DNA from: Chthoniobacteraceae bacterium
Lineage (GTDB): Bacteria > Verrucomicrobiota > Verrucomicrobiia > Chthoniobacterales > Chthoniobacteraceae
Direction: 5' to 3'
NCBI GenBank assembly: GCA_947471505.1
Contig: CANIWM010000002.1
Coordinates: 62,001-126,000, forward strand
DNA: 64,000 nucleotides
The position numbers and the translations under genes were made by a program. Below, in pieces: positions 1 to 9,056 of the stretch. The notes below the pieces were generated by a model. It ran no database searches, was not told the DNA's origin, and was given only the letters and a program-made list of their open reading frames with translations. Position 1 is the first letter of the stretch. Every line of letters begins with the position of its first letter.

Positions 1-285
1 AGCGAAACCGGCCAGACGCCAGCTCCCCTGCTTTGTCTTGCACCGCGGAAGGTTTATCGTGCCCCGCTGATTACTCAGCGGGCGGTGGGCTCTTACCCCG
101 CCTTTTCACCCTTACCGAGCTTGCGCCCGGCGGTTTGTTTTCTGTGACACTGTCTGTCGCCTTTCGCTTTCGCGAAAAGCGCCCGCATGTTCTCTGTGGT
201 CCGCTGTCTAGTGGTGTCCGGACTTTCCTCCCGCAGGCAAAAATGCTGCGGGCGACTGCCGATCGTCCGTGGGCTTAGTAGCTCG
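1..285 (-). ncRNA. rnpB: RNase P RNA (bacterial type A), 5' part, truncated by window edge
   Basis: This is the catalytic RNA of ribonuclease P, which matures tRNA 5' ends. Read on the minus strand it carries the universal GAGGAAAGTCCGGAC block (near 225-240), then ACAGAAAACAAACCGCC, GGTAAGGGTGAAAAGG and GTAAGAGCCCACCGC, in the order found in type A RNase P RNAs. The 3' third (including the final pairing with the 5' end) lies beyond position 1. The 5' boundary is estimated from where the P1-like sequence should begin and may be off by about 10 bases. Apparent ORFs in this stretch are spurious. Confidence 0.93.
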
Positions 286-358
286 CAGGAGTGGGGATGT
301 CCAATGTTATGGGACGGATGGTTGCACTCTCGCGAGTTCTCCGCTCATGCTCGCGCAA

Positions 359-1534
359 ATGAAAACGCTCCTTCTCCTTGCCACAGCAACCGCCGCCGTC
401 ATCGCCGCGCCGCCAGAACCGAAGTTCACCGCCCAAGACTTAGACCGCACCGTGAAAATCGGCTACGGCACCGCCATCGCCGATGTGGATGGCGACAAGC
501 TCCCCGACATCCTCCTCGCCGATGCGCGGCAGATTCGCTGGTATAAAAACCCCGGCAAACGCGGCGCAGACTGGCCCCGTTACGTCATCGCTGAGGAGCT
601 GACGAAGAACGACAACGTCTGCATCGCCGCGCAGGACATTGACGGCGACGGCAAATGCGAAGTCGCCATCGGAGCCGAGTGGAACCCAGGCGATACGGAG
701 AAAAGCGGCGCAGTTTTTTACCTCATCCCGCCCGCCGACCGGACGCAGAAGTGGGAGCCAGTGAAATTCCCCAGCGTCGAGCCGACGACGCACCGGATGA
801 AGTGGGTGGAATTTGGCGACAAGCAATGGTGGCTCGTGGTGTTGCCTCTCCACGGTCGCGGCAACAAGAATGGCGAAGGGGCTGGCGTGAAAGTACTTCG
901 TTACCAAAAGCCCGAGGACGTGAAGGCGAAATGGAAAAGCGAGGTCATGAGTGACTCGATGCACGCGACGCACAACTTTGAGCGCAGGGATTTTGAGAAA
1001 ATGAAGGTTGGCGGGCGCGAAGGAATTCTCGTTCACCGACAGATCGATGGCCAGTGGCAGAGTTTTCTTGGCATTCGGAACGAGGGGAAACCTGGCGGAT
1101 GTCGCGGTGTCGGTGAACTGAGAGCTGGGCTGTTCGCGGACAAGGCCCCATTTCTAGCGACTATCGAGCCGATGCACGGGAACGAACTGGCGGTTTACAC
1201 GGGGCTCCCGATTCAACAAGGCGAGGAAGCCTCGCGCCGCGTCCTCACCGACAAACTCAACCAAGGCCACGCCCTCGCCTGCGGCGACTTGCTCGGCCTC
1301 GGCAGCGACCAAATCACCGTCGGTTGGCGCGGCGCGAAGCCCGACGACAGCGTCGGCCTCGCTGTCTGGACGGCGCTCGACGACAAAGGCGAGCAATGGC
1401 GCGAAACCATCGTGGACAAAGAAACCGCCTGCGAAGACCTCGCCCTCGCCGACCTCGATGGCGACGGCAAGCTCGACATCATCGCCGCCGGTCGCGCCTC
1501 GCACAATCTGCGCATCCTCTGGAACGACCGCTGA
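359..1534 (+). CDS. Secreted FG-GAP/VCBS-repeat protein
   Basis: A predicted exported protein of 391 residues. A short signal peptide (residues 1-17, MKTLLLLATATAAVIAA) is followed by FG-GAP/VCBS-like repeats with calcium-binding DxDxDG loops: ADVDGDKLPD near residue 42, DIDGDGK near 95 and DLDGDGKLD near 366. Such repeats form beta-propeller blades in extracellular proteins. The start at 359 is chosen because it places the signal peptide at the N-terminus; upstream in-frame starts (269, 347) would add non-hydrophobic residues. It is divergent from rnpB, with about 70 bases between them. The stop codon lies two bases before a palindromic element. Its substrate or partner is unknown. Confidence 0.82.
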   Translation: MKTLLLLATATAAVIAAPPEPKFTAQDLDRTVKIGYGTAIADVDGDKLPDILLADARQIRWYKNPGKRGADWPRYVIAEELTKNDNVCIAAQDIDGDGKCEVAIGAEWNPGDTEKSGAVFYLIPPADRTQKWEPVKFPSVEPTTHRMKWVEFGDKQWWLVVLPLHGRGNKNGEGAGVKVLRYQKPEDVKAKWKSEVMSDSMHATHNFERRDFEKMKVGGREGILVHRQIDGQWQSFLGIRNEGKPGGCRGVGELRAGLFADKAPFLATIEPMHGNELAVYTGLPIQQGEEASRRVLTDKLNQGHALACGDLLGLGSDQITVGWRGAKPDDSVGLAVWTALDDKGEQWRETIVDKETACEDLALADLDGDGKLDIIAAGRASHNLRILWNDR

Positions 1535-1536
1535 AG

Positions 1537-1817
1537 AGGGGTGTGACCGGGAGGTGCTGTCGAAAGGCGGGAGACGACCTTGTAGTGCGGTGGCAAGCGA
1601 GGAACGAGCGCGACACCGCCCTGTAAGCGCCCCGTTGTGCCACGAGCGCGTGTGCCTTCCTCGGTGGACACGGGTGCTTGGTAGTCTGCACCGTCGCACG
1701 CCATGCGAAGGCGGCGTGGCGCTCGTTCCTCGCTTCCCGCCGCACTACAAGATCGCGCCTTGTGAATGCGAAATCTCACTGCTAGGTCGAAATACATCAG
1801 GCAGCGGTCACACCCCT
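1537..1817. mobile_element. MITE-like palindromic element with nested inverted repeats
   Basis: This 281-bp non-coding block begins with AGGGGTGTGACCG (1537-1549) and ends with its exact complement CGGTCACACCCCT (1805-1817). Inside, a second inverted repeat of about 42 bp pairs 1579-1620 with 1710-1751 with few mismatches. The internal arm contains GCGAGGAACGAGCGC, a core also present in the elements near 56.7 kb, and CCCTGTAAG, also shared with them. It encodes no protein. It fills the gap between a plus-strand gene and a convergent minus-strand gene and could also act as a bidirectional terminator. Confidence 0.72.
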
Positions 1818-1867
1818 GAAAAGTTTGAACGCTGCCTCCCAGATGTATGAAAGGGAGGGAGACGCCG

Positions 1868-2764
1868 CTACTTCGCTGGCTCGGGCGCTTTCGGCGCGTC
1901 GGCGGGCTTGGCTGGCTCAACCGGAGCCGGCGCTGCGGGCGGCGCTGGGACTGCGGGTGCAGGAGTGACGACTGGTGCGGCGGGTGCCGGTGTGACGGCT
2001 GCGGGAGGGGTGTTCGGGGCTCCGGGCGTCGGCGCGGGAGCCTCTGGCGGAGCGGGTGGTGCGGGCCGCGGGGTGCCACCGGTCTTGCGTGCATTTGGAT
2101 TTTTGAGGGCAGCTTGCATTTGCATGGCTTCGGAGGTGAAGCCGCCGGGGCCCGTGGAGCCGGCGCGCTGGATGATGGTGTCGAGGGTTTTGATGGCTTC
2201 GTCGGTCTTGCCTTGGGCGGCTTGGATGCGGGCGATGCCGATGAGTGCGATGGCGAAGTGGCCGCTGTTGGCGTAGCTGGACTGGATGCGCTGGTACGTA
2301 GCAAGCGCGTCATCGGTCTTGCCTGCAATCTCGAACGTCTGGGCGAGGCTGGCGATGGAGCCTGCTACGAGCGGGTGCGTGGGATTCTTCGTCGCGAAGT
2401 CGCGGTATTCTTTGACGGCTTCGTCGTATTTCTTCTCTTTCCGAAGTTCGTCGGCGACGCGGAATTGCGCGGTCGCGGCTGCAGCGGTGCCGGCCCATTC
2501 GGTGGTCACTTTACGCAGCTCGTCTGCGGTCTTTGCGGTGGCGAGAGCGGTCTGGGAGCCTTTCTCTTTGCGCGTCTCCATATACATGTAGGCGGTCCAG
2601 AGAATGCCTCCGAGGATGGCGAGATTGACGCAGCGGATGATGAGCTTGCGGTTCTGAATCCAGAACGCCAGTAGGTCAAACTCCTGCGGCGGCGGCGGCG
2701 CAGTTGGTGTGACGGTGGCTTTTAGTGGCTGTGGTTTATCGGACCCCGATGTGGTTTCGGACAT
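1868..2764 (-). CDS. Membrane-anchored TPR protein with Pro/Ala-rich tail
   Basis: A protein of 298 residues: a short cytoplasmic N-terminus, one membrane helix at about 41-62, a helical TPR-like region at about 75-215 (repeated motifs such as [14 protein letters not shown] and [13 protein letters not shown]), then a very Pro/Ala-rich tail from about 225 to the end. The architecture resembles YfgM/BamD-like tetratricopeptide proteins, which act as scaffolds at the inner membrane or periplasm. The specific role here is unknown. The tail is low complexity, which makes homology calls there unreliable. It is divergent from the downstream sulfatase, with about 100 bases between the starts. Confidence 0.8.
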   Translation of the reverse strand: MSETTSGSDKPQPLKATVTPTAPPPPQEFDLLAFWIQNRKLIIRCVNLAILGGILWTAYMYMETRKEKGSQTALATAKTADELRKVTTEWAGTAAAATAQFRVADELRKEKKYDEAVKEYRDFATKNPTHPLVAGSIASLAQTFEIAGKTDDALATYQRIQSSYANSGHFAIALIGIARIQAAQGKTDEAIKTLDTIIQRAGSTGPGGFTSEAMQMQAALKNPNARKTGGTPRPAPPAPPEAPAPTPGAPNTPPAAVTPAPAAPVVTPAPAVPAPPAAPAPVEPAKPADAPKAPEPAK

Positions 2765-2866
2765 AGGGCGGCGGAAGGTGCCAGAGGCGCGATAAAAGGC
2801 AAGCGTGCTGGTGTGATATTCACGATTGCTCTTTCGCGATGTGAGCGGAGGGCGCTATTACGGGGT

Positions 2867-4201
2867 ATGATTCGCTCTTTCATCGCCCTGTTTGCCTGTC
2901 TGTCCGTATGCCACGCGAAGCCACTCAACGTGGTCGTTCTTTATGCCGACGATTGGCGGCACGATACGCTGGGCTGCGCGGGGAATCCGGTGGTAAAGAC
3001 GCCGAATCTCGACGCACTGGCGAAGGAGGGAGTGCGCTTTACCCAGAATTGCGTGACGACCTCAATCTGCGGGGTGAGCCGGGCGACTTTACTGACGGGG
3101 CAGTGGATGTCGCGGCACGGAAATAAGGCGTTCGATATGTTCAAGACCCCGTGGGCGGAGACCTACCCGGGGCTGTTGCGCGAGAGCGGGTATTGGGTCG
3201 GGCACATTGGAAAATGGCACAATGGGAAATTCCCCGCCGGGCAGTTTGACTTTGGCCGGAGCTATAGCGGGACGCACTGGATGAAGGAGCCCGACGGCTC
3301 GCTCATCCACGTCACGAAGAAAAACGAACGCGATGCGTTGGAGTTCCTAAAAACGCGACCGAAGGACAAGCCGTTCTGTCTCACGCTGGCGTTTTTCGCG
3401 ACGCACGCGGAGGACGGGAATCCGAAGCAATATCTCCCACAGCCGGAAAGCATGTCGCTTTATACGGATGTGACGGTGCCCGTGCCGGCGACGGCGGGCG
3501 ACGAGTTCTTCCACAAGCTCCCGCCGTTTGTCGCGACGGAGAAAAATGAGGGCCGGAATCGCTGGCGGTGGCGCTTCGATACGGCGGAGAAATATCAGGA
3601 ATACATGAAGAACTATTACCGCCTCGCGACGGAGGTGGACGCGACGTGCGGGCGTGTGCTGGCGGAGCTGGAGGCGCAAGGGGTGCGCGGGGAGACGCTG
3701 GTGATTTTCACCACAGACAACGGCTACTTCCACGCGGAGCACGGGTTGGCGGATAAGTGGTATCCGCACCAAGAGAGCATCCGCGTGCCGCTCATCATCC
3801 GCGACCCGCGCATGGCTGCGGCGAAGGCGGGGACGACGAATGAGGACTTCACGTTGAACGCCGATCTAGCCCCGACCATTCTCGCAGCAACGGGCGTCTC
3901 AGCACCGGCGACGATGCAAGGCCGGGACATCGCCCCGCTCTATCTCGCTGCGAAACCTCCCGTTTGGAGGACGGAGTTTTTCTACGAGCACGCGATCATC
4001 AAGAACTCGAATTTCATCCCCGCATCCGAGGCGCTGGTACGGAAAGATGCGAAGTTTATGCTGTGGCCGGATTTTCAATATGAGGAACTGTTCGACCTGA
4101 GGGCAGACCCCGGCGAGACGAAGAATGTCGTCGCTGAAAAGAAAGAGATTGCCGACCAGATGCGGCGGCGTTTTGTGGAACTAAAGGCGGCGGCGCGGTG
4201 A
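2867..4201 (+). CDS. Exported sulfatase (type I, formylglycine family)
   Basis: Arylsulfatase-superfamily hydrolase, 444 residues, predicted to remove sulfate esters from polysaccharides outside the cytoplasm. A signal peptide spans residues 1-17 (ends CHA). The metal-binding DD pair is at 28-29 and the modified cysteine is C68 in [18 protein letters not shown] near 282-287 supplies the second metal-binding Asp/Asn pair, and later [14 protein letters not shown] matches the family core. The active site is C-x-V-S-R where the canonical signature is C-x-P/S-x-R. Start at 2867 is chosen over 2813 because it gives a clean signal peptide. Sulfatases of this type are abundant in Verrucomicrobiota and Planctomycetota. 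Confidence 0.93.
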   Translation: MIRSFIALFACLSVCHAKPLNVVVLYADDWRHDTLGCAGNPVVKTPNLDALAKEGVRFTQNCVTTSICGVSRATLLTGQWMSRHGNKAFDMFKTPWAETYPGLLRESGYWVGHIGKWHNGKFPAGQFDFGRSYSGTHWMKEPDGSLIHVTKKNERDALEFLKTRPKDKPFCLTLAFFATHAEDGNPKQYLPQPESMSLYTDVTVPVPATAGDEFFHKLPPFVATEKNEGRNRWRWRFDTAEKYQEYMKNYYRLATEVDATCGRVLAELEAQGVRGETLVIFTTDNGYFHAEHGLADKWYPHQESIRVPLIIRDPRMAAAKAGTTNEDFTLNADLAPTILAATGVSAPATMQGRDIAPLYLAAKPPVWRTEFFYEHAIIKNSNFIPASEALVRKDAKFMLWPDFQYEELFDLRADPGETKNVVAEKKEIADQMRRRFVELKAAAR

Positions 4202-4211
4202 GGGGGCGTGA

Positions 4212-4272
4212 TTTGTGATTTGTGAAAAGTGATTTGTGGGCCGGCGACAAATCACTAATCACCAATCACAAA
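4212..4272. repeat. Nested inverted repeat after the sulfatase gene
   Basis: GTGATTTGT (4229-4237) pairs with ACAAATCAC (4247-4255) around a GGGCCGGCG loop. An outer stem pairs TTTGTGATT (4212-4220) with AATCACAAA (4264-4272). It may act as a terminator for the sulfatase gene, although no long U-run follows, or be a small interspersed repeat. No gene is present in this gap. Confidence 0.55.
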
Positions 4273-4333
4273 ATAACGCCTTTTTCTCACCTCCTCGCTT
4301 GAATGCCTGCGGAGAGCGGGCAACCTCGCGGCC

Positions 4334-5206
4334 ATGAAATCCGTCCTTCTTAGTTTATCCGCTCTGAGCGTCCTCACGCTCTCGGCCTCTGCGCAGCTCG
4401 AAGTCTCGATCGACCTCGCTCGCACGCTGTATCTGCGTGGCGAGCCTATCGAGGCCACGGTGAAGGTGCGTAATCTTGCGGGTAAAGATGTGACGCTCCG
4501 TGATGTGCCGGGACACCAGTGGTTCGGCTTTCAGATCGAGCGCGGGGCGGATAATCCAATTGGACCATTTGACCCAGAGTATCGCAATGCTCCGGTGACG
4601 ATTCTCACGGGCGAAACGCTGGAGCGGAAGGTCAACTTGCTCAAACTTTACCCCGTCAATGAGATGGGCCCCTATAAGGTGCAGGCAGCGATTTATTTCC
4701 CCGAAACCCGCAAGTATATGGTGTCGCAGCGACTCCCAGTAGAGGTAACGGACGGAAAACATCTCTGGTCGCAGACCGTCGGTGTGCCGCAGGGCAAGGA
4801 AGGCGGCGGCACTTACCGCGAGATGGAGTTGATGTCCTTTCAGCTCCCCCGGGAGCGTGCACTTTATGCTCGGGTCACAGACCAGACGACGGGCGACATT
4901 CTCGCGACCTTTCCGCTTGGCCACATGCTCGTGGGGATGAATCCTTCCACCGAGTTTGACGACCAAAACACGCTGCACGTCTTCCACATGGTCGGGCCCA
5001 ACACCTACTGGCTCTCAAAGATCGGAGTTAATGGCGAGTGGCTCGGGCAGACGATCTACACCGCCCCAAAGAGCCGTGCGATGTTGCGGAAAAAACCGGA
5101 CGGTTCACTCGTGGTCGTGGGTGCATCCCGCAAGCAGGAGGCCGCCCCAGGAGCCCCCCCAGTGCCGAAGCTGAGCGAGCGCCCCGTGGCGATCCCCGCA
5201 CAGTAA
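4334..5206 (+). CDS. Exported protein of unknown function
   Basis: A 290-residue protein with a clear signal peptide at about 1-20 (ends ASAQ). The first part (about 22-140) looks like an immunoglobulin-like beta-sandwich (alternating hydrophobic strands, phrases such as LRGEPIEATVKVRN typical of macroglobulin/intracellular-proteinase-inhibitor-like domains). I do not recognise a named family. The C-terminus (about 265-290) is Pro/Ala-rich. No catalytic motif is visible. It stands alone between the sulfatase and a small protein gene. Confidence 0.75.
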   Translation: MKSVLLSLSALSVLTLSASAQLEVSIDLARTLYLRGEPIEATVKVRNLAGKDVTLRDVPGHQWFGFQIERGADNPIGPFDPEYRNAPVTILTGETLERKVNLLKLYPVNEMGPYKVQAAIYFPETRKYMVSQRLPVEVTDGKHLWSQTVGVPQGKEGGGTYREMELMSFQLPRERALYARVTDQTTGDILATFPLGHMLVGMNPSTEFDDQNTLHVFHMVGPNTYWLSKIGVNGEWLGQTIYTAPKSRAMLRKKPDGSLVVVGASRKQEAAPGAPPVPKLSERPVAIPAQ

Positions 5207-5279
5207 CGGGAAAAGAATTGTGTGTTGAAATAAATTCCACGCTTGCTTTCCATGCCCCCGACTCGCAACGGAATCCTGC

Positions 5280-5762
5280 ATGTTAAACGATGAGCAAAAA
5301 CTAAAGGTCAGCACATGGATCGCTGACGGTGTGAAACTTTCCGATATCCAGAATCGCCTCGGCGAGGAGTGCGGTGTGCGGCTTACCTATATGGAGGTCC
5401 GCCTCTTGGTGGATGACCTCAAGCTGGTACCCCTCGACCCAGTCGTATCGGCACCGCCAGCAGCGCCCGCAGAGCCCGCAGTGCCGACCACTCCGAGCGA
5501 GGTCCCCGCACCGGAGGAAGTGCAGTTTATGCCGCCCGCGCCGAGTGGGAAAGTGACGCTGACGGTGGACACGATCGCCAAGCCGAGCACCGTGGCGAGT
5601 GGAGCGGTGACGTTTAGCGATGGAGTGACCGCTGTCTGGTACCTCGACCAGACGGGGCGCCTCGGCGTAACTGCTCCAGACCCCGGTTATCGCCCGCCGA
5701 ATGCCGATGTGCAGGAGTTCCAGATGTTGCTCGATCAACAACTGGCTAAGATGGGATTCTGA
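5280..5762 (+). CDS. Conserved small protein with HTH-like N-terminus and Pro/Ala linker
   Basis: A 160-residue protein without signal peptide. The first 45 residues read like a helix-turn-helix (DGVKLSDIQNRLGEECGVRLTYMEVRLLVDDL), followed by a Pro/Ala/Glu-rich linker at about 55-90 and a small beta-rich C-terminal domain (about 95-160: TVWYLD-like strands, GYRPPNADVQEF). I recognise this as a verrucomicrobial-style conserved hypothetical but cannot assign a function. The next gene begins 18 bases downstream, so co-transcription is likely. Confidence 0.72.
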   Translation: MLNDEQKLKVSTWIADGVKLSDIQNRLGEECGVRLTYMEVRLLVDDLKLVPLDPVVSAPPAAPAEPAVPTTPSEVPAPEEVQFMPPAPSGKVTLTVDTIAKPSTVASGAVTFSDGVTAVWYLDQTGRLGVTAPDPGYRPPNADVQEFQMLLDQQLAKMGF

Positions 5763-5780
5763 GCGAGAGTCCCGCCCTAC

Positions 5781-7166
5781 ATGATTGAATGTCTCGAATC
5801 CCGAATAGCGCCCGCTGGCCTGATCGATGTGTCCTTCTCCCACGGCAACGTCGTACTGAAAGCCGTCACCGGCAACGCGGGCGATGAGTCTGCGACGCTG
5901 ACTCTGCCTAGCGCGGACCGACTGCTCCTCACGCCGGGTGCGAACGTGGCGATTCGCTTCGAGGGCACCACGAGCGCTCCCGGCGCGGCGCTGGCGCTCG
6001 ATGGCTTTACGGGGAAATTGACGGCTTCTCTCGGCGGCGGAAATGACACGCTGACGCTGAGCGGCGGCACGTATCCCAGCGACGTGAGCATCGATCTCGG
6101 CGGCGGCGCAAATCAGTTTTTCACGGAGGCAGGCGACCTTCACGTCATGGGCAAGCTGCAAGTGCGCAGCGGCTCGGGCAGCGACCTCATCGTCTTCAAA
6201 AACCCGAAGCTCACCGTGGACGGCCCCCTCACTGTGACCTCCGGCGCGGGCAGCGACACCGTGCAATTCACGTCGGCCATCTCCGAGCTTTCCGTCGCGG
6301 GAAATGTGACTATCGCCGCCAGTGGTTCCCGTTCCGTAATCGTCGAGCAAAGCATCACCGGCGTCGGCAAAGTCGCCATCGGCGGCTCGCTCAAAATGAT
6401 CGCTGGCACCGGTGATCGCGTGCAGCAGACCGTCAGCGGCACGGCGGGTAGCTTCACCCTCGGCGGCGGCGTCACTTTTTCCGCCACGAACCCCACGGAG
6501 CACACGCAGCTCCTCGCCACGAACGGCACGGCGATGGAGATTCCCGGCGATGTGCGCATGACTTCTCGGGCGCTCGCCTCTAGCCAGACGGTATCCGTCG
6601 AAACCTCGCTGACCACCGCACTCGGCGGGCGCGTCATCCTCACCGGCGGCACGGCGGTCATCCTCTCGGTGGACGCCACGCTCGCCGATCCGGTGAGCAT
6701 CACCACATCCACCGGGCGCAACGCCAGCGTCTCCGTGGGAGACACGCACTTCGGCGGCAGCCTGCGTATTACGACGAAAGAAGCGTTCGGCTTCACCGCC
6801 AGCGTCGCGCTTGCAAACATCGAAGTGGACGGCGACCTCACCATCACCGGCGGCATCGGCGCGACGACGCTCCGGGTGAACCAAACCCACGCACACACCC
6901 GCTTCACCGCCACCCTCGGCGACGGCGCGAACCGCTTCCTCATCGAGCAAGACAATCAACCGGGCTCGTCCGTCTTCGACGGATTCGTGGAACTCACCGG
7001 CGGCATCGACGCCGACACCTTCCTCCTCGGCGGGACCGGCAACGACGCCATCCAGTTTCTCGCCGCCGTCATCGCCAACGGGCGCGGCGGCACCGACACG
7101 CTCACAGAAGGCGCAGCCTCCACGCATCCGACCGGGCTGCCGCTGGTGAAAAAGAGCATCCCTTAG
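5781..7166 (+). CDS. LESRIAP-motif exported beta-repeat protein
   Basis: A 461-residue protein that begins MIECLESRIAPAGL, an N-terminal LESRIAP motif related to the LEPR-x-LL motif seen on large exported proteins of Planctomycetes and Verrucomicrobia. The rest is a Gly/Thr/Ser/Ala/Val-rich series of short beta-strand repeats (LGGGNDTLTLSGG, SGAGSDTVQF, LGGTGNDAIQF), reminiscent of RTX-like or beta-helix folds. There is no ordinary Sec signal peptide. It is likely a surface or extracellular structural protein, and its binding partner is unknown. It lies 18 bases after the preceding small gene and 12 before the M50 protease gene. Confidence 0.8.
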   Translation: MIECLESRIAPAGLIDVSFSHGNVVLKAVTGNAGDESATLTLPSADRLLLTPGANVAIRFEGTTSAPGAALALDGFTGKLTASLGGGNDTLTLSGGTYPSDVSIDLGGGANQFFTEAGDLHVMGKLQVRSGSGSDLIVFKNPKLTVDGPLTVTSGAGSDTVQFTSAISELSVAGNVTIAASGSRSVIVEQSITGVGKVAIGGSLKMIAGTGDRVQQTVSGTAGSFTLGGGVTFSATNPTEHTQLLATNGTAMEIPGDVRMTSRALASSQTVSVETSLTTALGGRVILTGGTAVILSVDATLADPVSITTSTGRNASVSVGDTHFGGSLRITTKEAFGFTASVALANIEVDGDLTITGGIGATTLRVNQTHAHTRFTATLGDGANRFLIEQDNQPGSSVFDGFVELTGGIDADTFLLGGTGNDAIQFLAAVIANGRGGTDTLTEGAASTHPTGLPLVKKSIP

Positions 7167-7178
7167 CACCCGCGAGAC

Positions 7179-7853
7179 ATGCAGCCGAATATCACCGAAG
7201 GCATCATCTGGTACGTCGTCTTCCTCTACTCCACCGTCTTCCACGAAGCCGCCCACGCATGGGCCTCCTACAAGCTCGGCGACGACACCGCCTATCGCGG
7301 CGGGCAAGTCTCGCTCGACCCCACTCCGCACATCACCCGCGAGCCCGTGGGCATGATCCTCATGCCCCTCCTCAGCTACGTTTATTACGGCTGGATGATG
7401 GGTTTCGCGCACATCCCCTACGACCAGCACTGGGCGCTCCGCTACCCGAAGCGCGCCGCCCTCATGTCCATGGCCGGCCCAGCCGCAAACTGCATCCTCG
7501 CGCTCATCTCCGGCGCGCTCATCGTGCTCGGCACAAAAGGCGGGCACTTCGTCCCCGACATCGAGCAATCCGGGCACGACACATGGGCGCTCGTCGGCAT
7601 GGTCCTCTTCATCACCTTCAAGCTGAACACCCTCTCAGTGTTCTTCAACCTCCTGCCCCTCCCGCCGCTCGACGGCTCCGCGCTCCCCTCGTTCTTTCTT
7701 AAAGGCAGCAAGGCCGAGCAATACCAGCACTTCATCTGGCAGCCGCACATCGTCTTCCTCGGCCTGATGATCGCCTACTCCGGCGCCGGGCAGATCGCGT
7801 GGCGACTCTTCTATCACGTCCACGCGCTGCTCATTCAGCTCTGCGGCTACTAA
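7179..7853 (+). CDS. M50-type intramembrane metalloprotease (site-2 protease family)
   Basis: A 224-residue polytopic membrane protein. The zinc-binding HExxH motif is H22-EAA-H26 within the first membrane segment (STVFHEAAHAWASY). The third ligand lies in NLLPLPPLDGSAL near residue 160, the NxxPxxxLDG signature of M50 proteases. Four to five further hydrophobic segments are evident. Members cleave transmembrane segments of substrate proteins, but many short homologues like this one (without PDZ or CBS domains) have no known substrate. It probably belongs to the same transcript as the two genes upstream. Confidence 0.9.
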   Translation: MQPNITEGIIWYVVFLYSTVFHEAAHAWASYKLGDDTAYRGGQVSLDPTPHITREPVGMILMPLLSYVYYGWMMGFAHIPYDQHWALRYPKRAALMSMAGPAANCILALISGALIVLGTKGGHFVPDIEQSGHDTWALVGMVLFITFKLNTLSVFFNLLPLPPLDGSALPSFFLKGSKAEQYQHFIWQPHIVFLGLMIAYSGAGQIAWRLFYHVHALLIQLCGY

Positions 7854-8032
7854 GATTTGTCCAGCCACGGAGCGTTCCAGGCAGGAAAATAGGCTTCAGC
7901 GTCCGGCCCGCGAAGAGCGTCACTTTTCTGTTTTGCATGTAAATCCATCGTTGCCGAGTGCGCTGAGTTGCCGGAGCAAAAAAACGAACTTTCACCCATC
8001 CAATCGTTGTTCCGATTTCGATAAACGAGGGT

Positions 8033-8488
8033 ATGAACAAATTCACATTCGACGGTTCCTGGAACGAAATCAAAGGCAAGCTTCGCCAGAAATACGCCCA
8101 ACTCACCGATGACGACCTACAGTTTGCCGAAGGCAAGGCGGAGGAACTCCTCGGTCGCCTACAGTCCCTCCTCGGCGTCGGTGCGGAGCAACTGCAAAAG
8201 ACCTTGGCCGACCTAAAACTGGAGGTGGAGGATGCAGCGAAAACTGCCCATGGCAAATACGAAGCTGCGAAGCAAAAGGTCTCGGAAATCGCCGGTGATT
8301 TAAAGACCAGCGCTGCGGAAAAGGCGGAGCAATTCAAAGAAAAGGCAGGGGAAGCCTATGAAGACGCTCGGCTCAAGGCGCGCTCTTGGAACGACGAAGG
8401 CGAAGCCTACGTCCGCGAGCAACCGCGGACCGCCATGCTGACTGCACTCGTCGCCGGCGTGATGATCGGTCTTCTGATCCGGCGCTAA
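8033..8488 (+). CDS. CsbD-like protein fused to a YqjD/ElaB-like membrane-anchored tail
   Basis: A 151-residue protein in two parts. Residues about 6-50 (DGSWNEIKGKLRQKYAQLTDDDL, read in part) match the CsbD general-stress domain. Residues about 60-130 form a long Lys/Glu/Ala amphipathic helix, and the last 20 residues are a membrane helix after VREQPRTAM, as in YqjD/ElaB/DUF883 proteins, which tether ribosomes or sit at the inner membrane. It is probably a stress- or stationary-phase protein. It stands alone, with about 180 bases upstream. Confidence 0.82.
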   Translation: MNKFTFDGSWNEIKGKLRQKYAQLTDDDLQFAEGKAEELLGRLQSLLGVGAEQLQKTLADLKLEVEDAAKTAHGKYEAAKQKVSEIAGDLKTSAAEKAEQFKEKAGEAYEDARLKARSWNDEGEAYVREQPRTAMLTALVAGVMIGLLIRR

Positions 8489-8604
8489 TTCGTTCAATTG
8501 AACCGAGCGACGAAGGAACTGCGCCCAGTTTCGACGATACGAAAAAGGCAAAATTTCGATTTTACACTCTGGCATCCCGTAGATTTTTGCATACGCTCGG
8601 AGCC

Positions 8605-8871
8605 ATGAAGACTCTCGCATTCATTACGATCCTTTCGTCACTCACATTCACATCCTGCACAAGTGGACCGAGCGCTCGCACGGGCACGGTCATCGGCGCG
8701 CTTGGCGGCGCAGCAGCCGGAGGGATTATCGGCAATCAAAGTGGTCGCGGTCTCGAAGGCGCTGCGATCGGCGCCGGACTCGGCGCACTCGGAGGTAATG
8801 TGATCGGCGGCGCACAAGATGAGCGCGACGCCCGTTACGAGGATCGGCGCTACGATCGCCGTCGCTACTAG
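8605..8871 (+). CDS. Glycine-zipper lipoprotein
   Basis: An 88-residue predicted lipoprotein: signal peptide with lipobox LTFTSC (Cys at residue 17), then a glycine-zipper 2TM-like region (about 25-70, GALGGAAAGGIIG and GAGLGALGGNVIGG) and a charged Arg/Tyr/Asp tail. This resembles SlyB/Pcp-type and YMGG-like proteins of the outer membrane. The start at 8605 is chosen because it yields the signal peptide; the longer upstream reading frame is not protein-like. Confidence 0.83.
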   Translation: MKTLAFITILSSLTFTSCTSGPSARTGTVIGALGGAAAGGIIGNQSGRGLEGAAIGAGLGALGGNVIGGAQDERDARYEDRRYDRRRY

Positions 8872-9056
8872 TCGTTCTCTTTTGAACAACTCGAGGCGGA
8901 TGCAATACTACATCGGCCAGCGTTTTTGTCTTTCGCGCATGTTGCTGGTTGCGTGGCCTTACACCTAGCTTCACTACCGAACGTCCGCATTTCTGCCTTC
9001 TACCTCGCGTCGGCGCGAGGCATCCGCCTACCCGGTGAGATACGATAGTCAGGACA

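Noticed and set aside
1-285. ORFs of 81-119 codons at the window start
   Set aside because: The region is RNase P RNA; the frames run over conserved RNA blocks.
5301-7577. 758-codon minus-strand ORF across three plus-strand genes
   Set aside because: It covers three clearly recognisable plus-strand genes, is rich in His/Arg/Glu without motifs, and is a shadow of high-GC codons.
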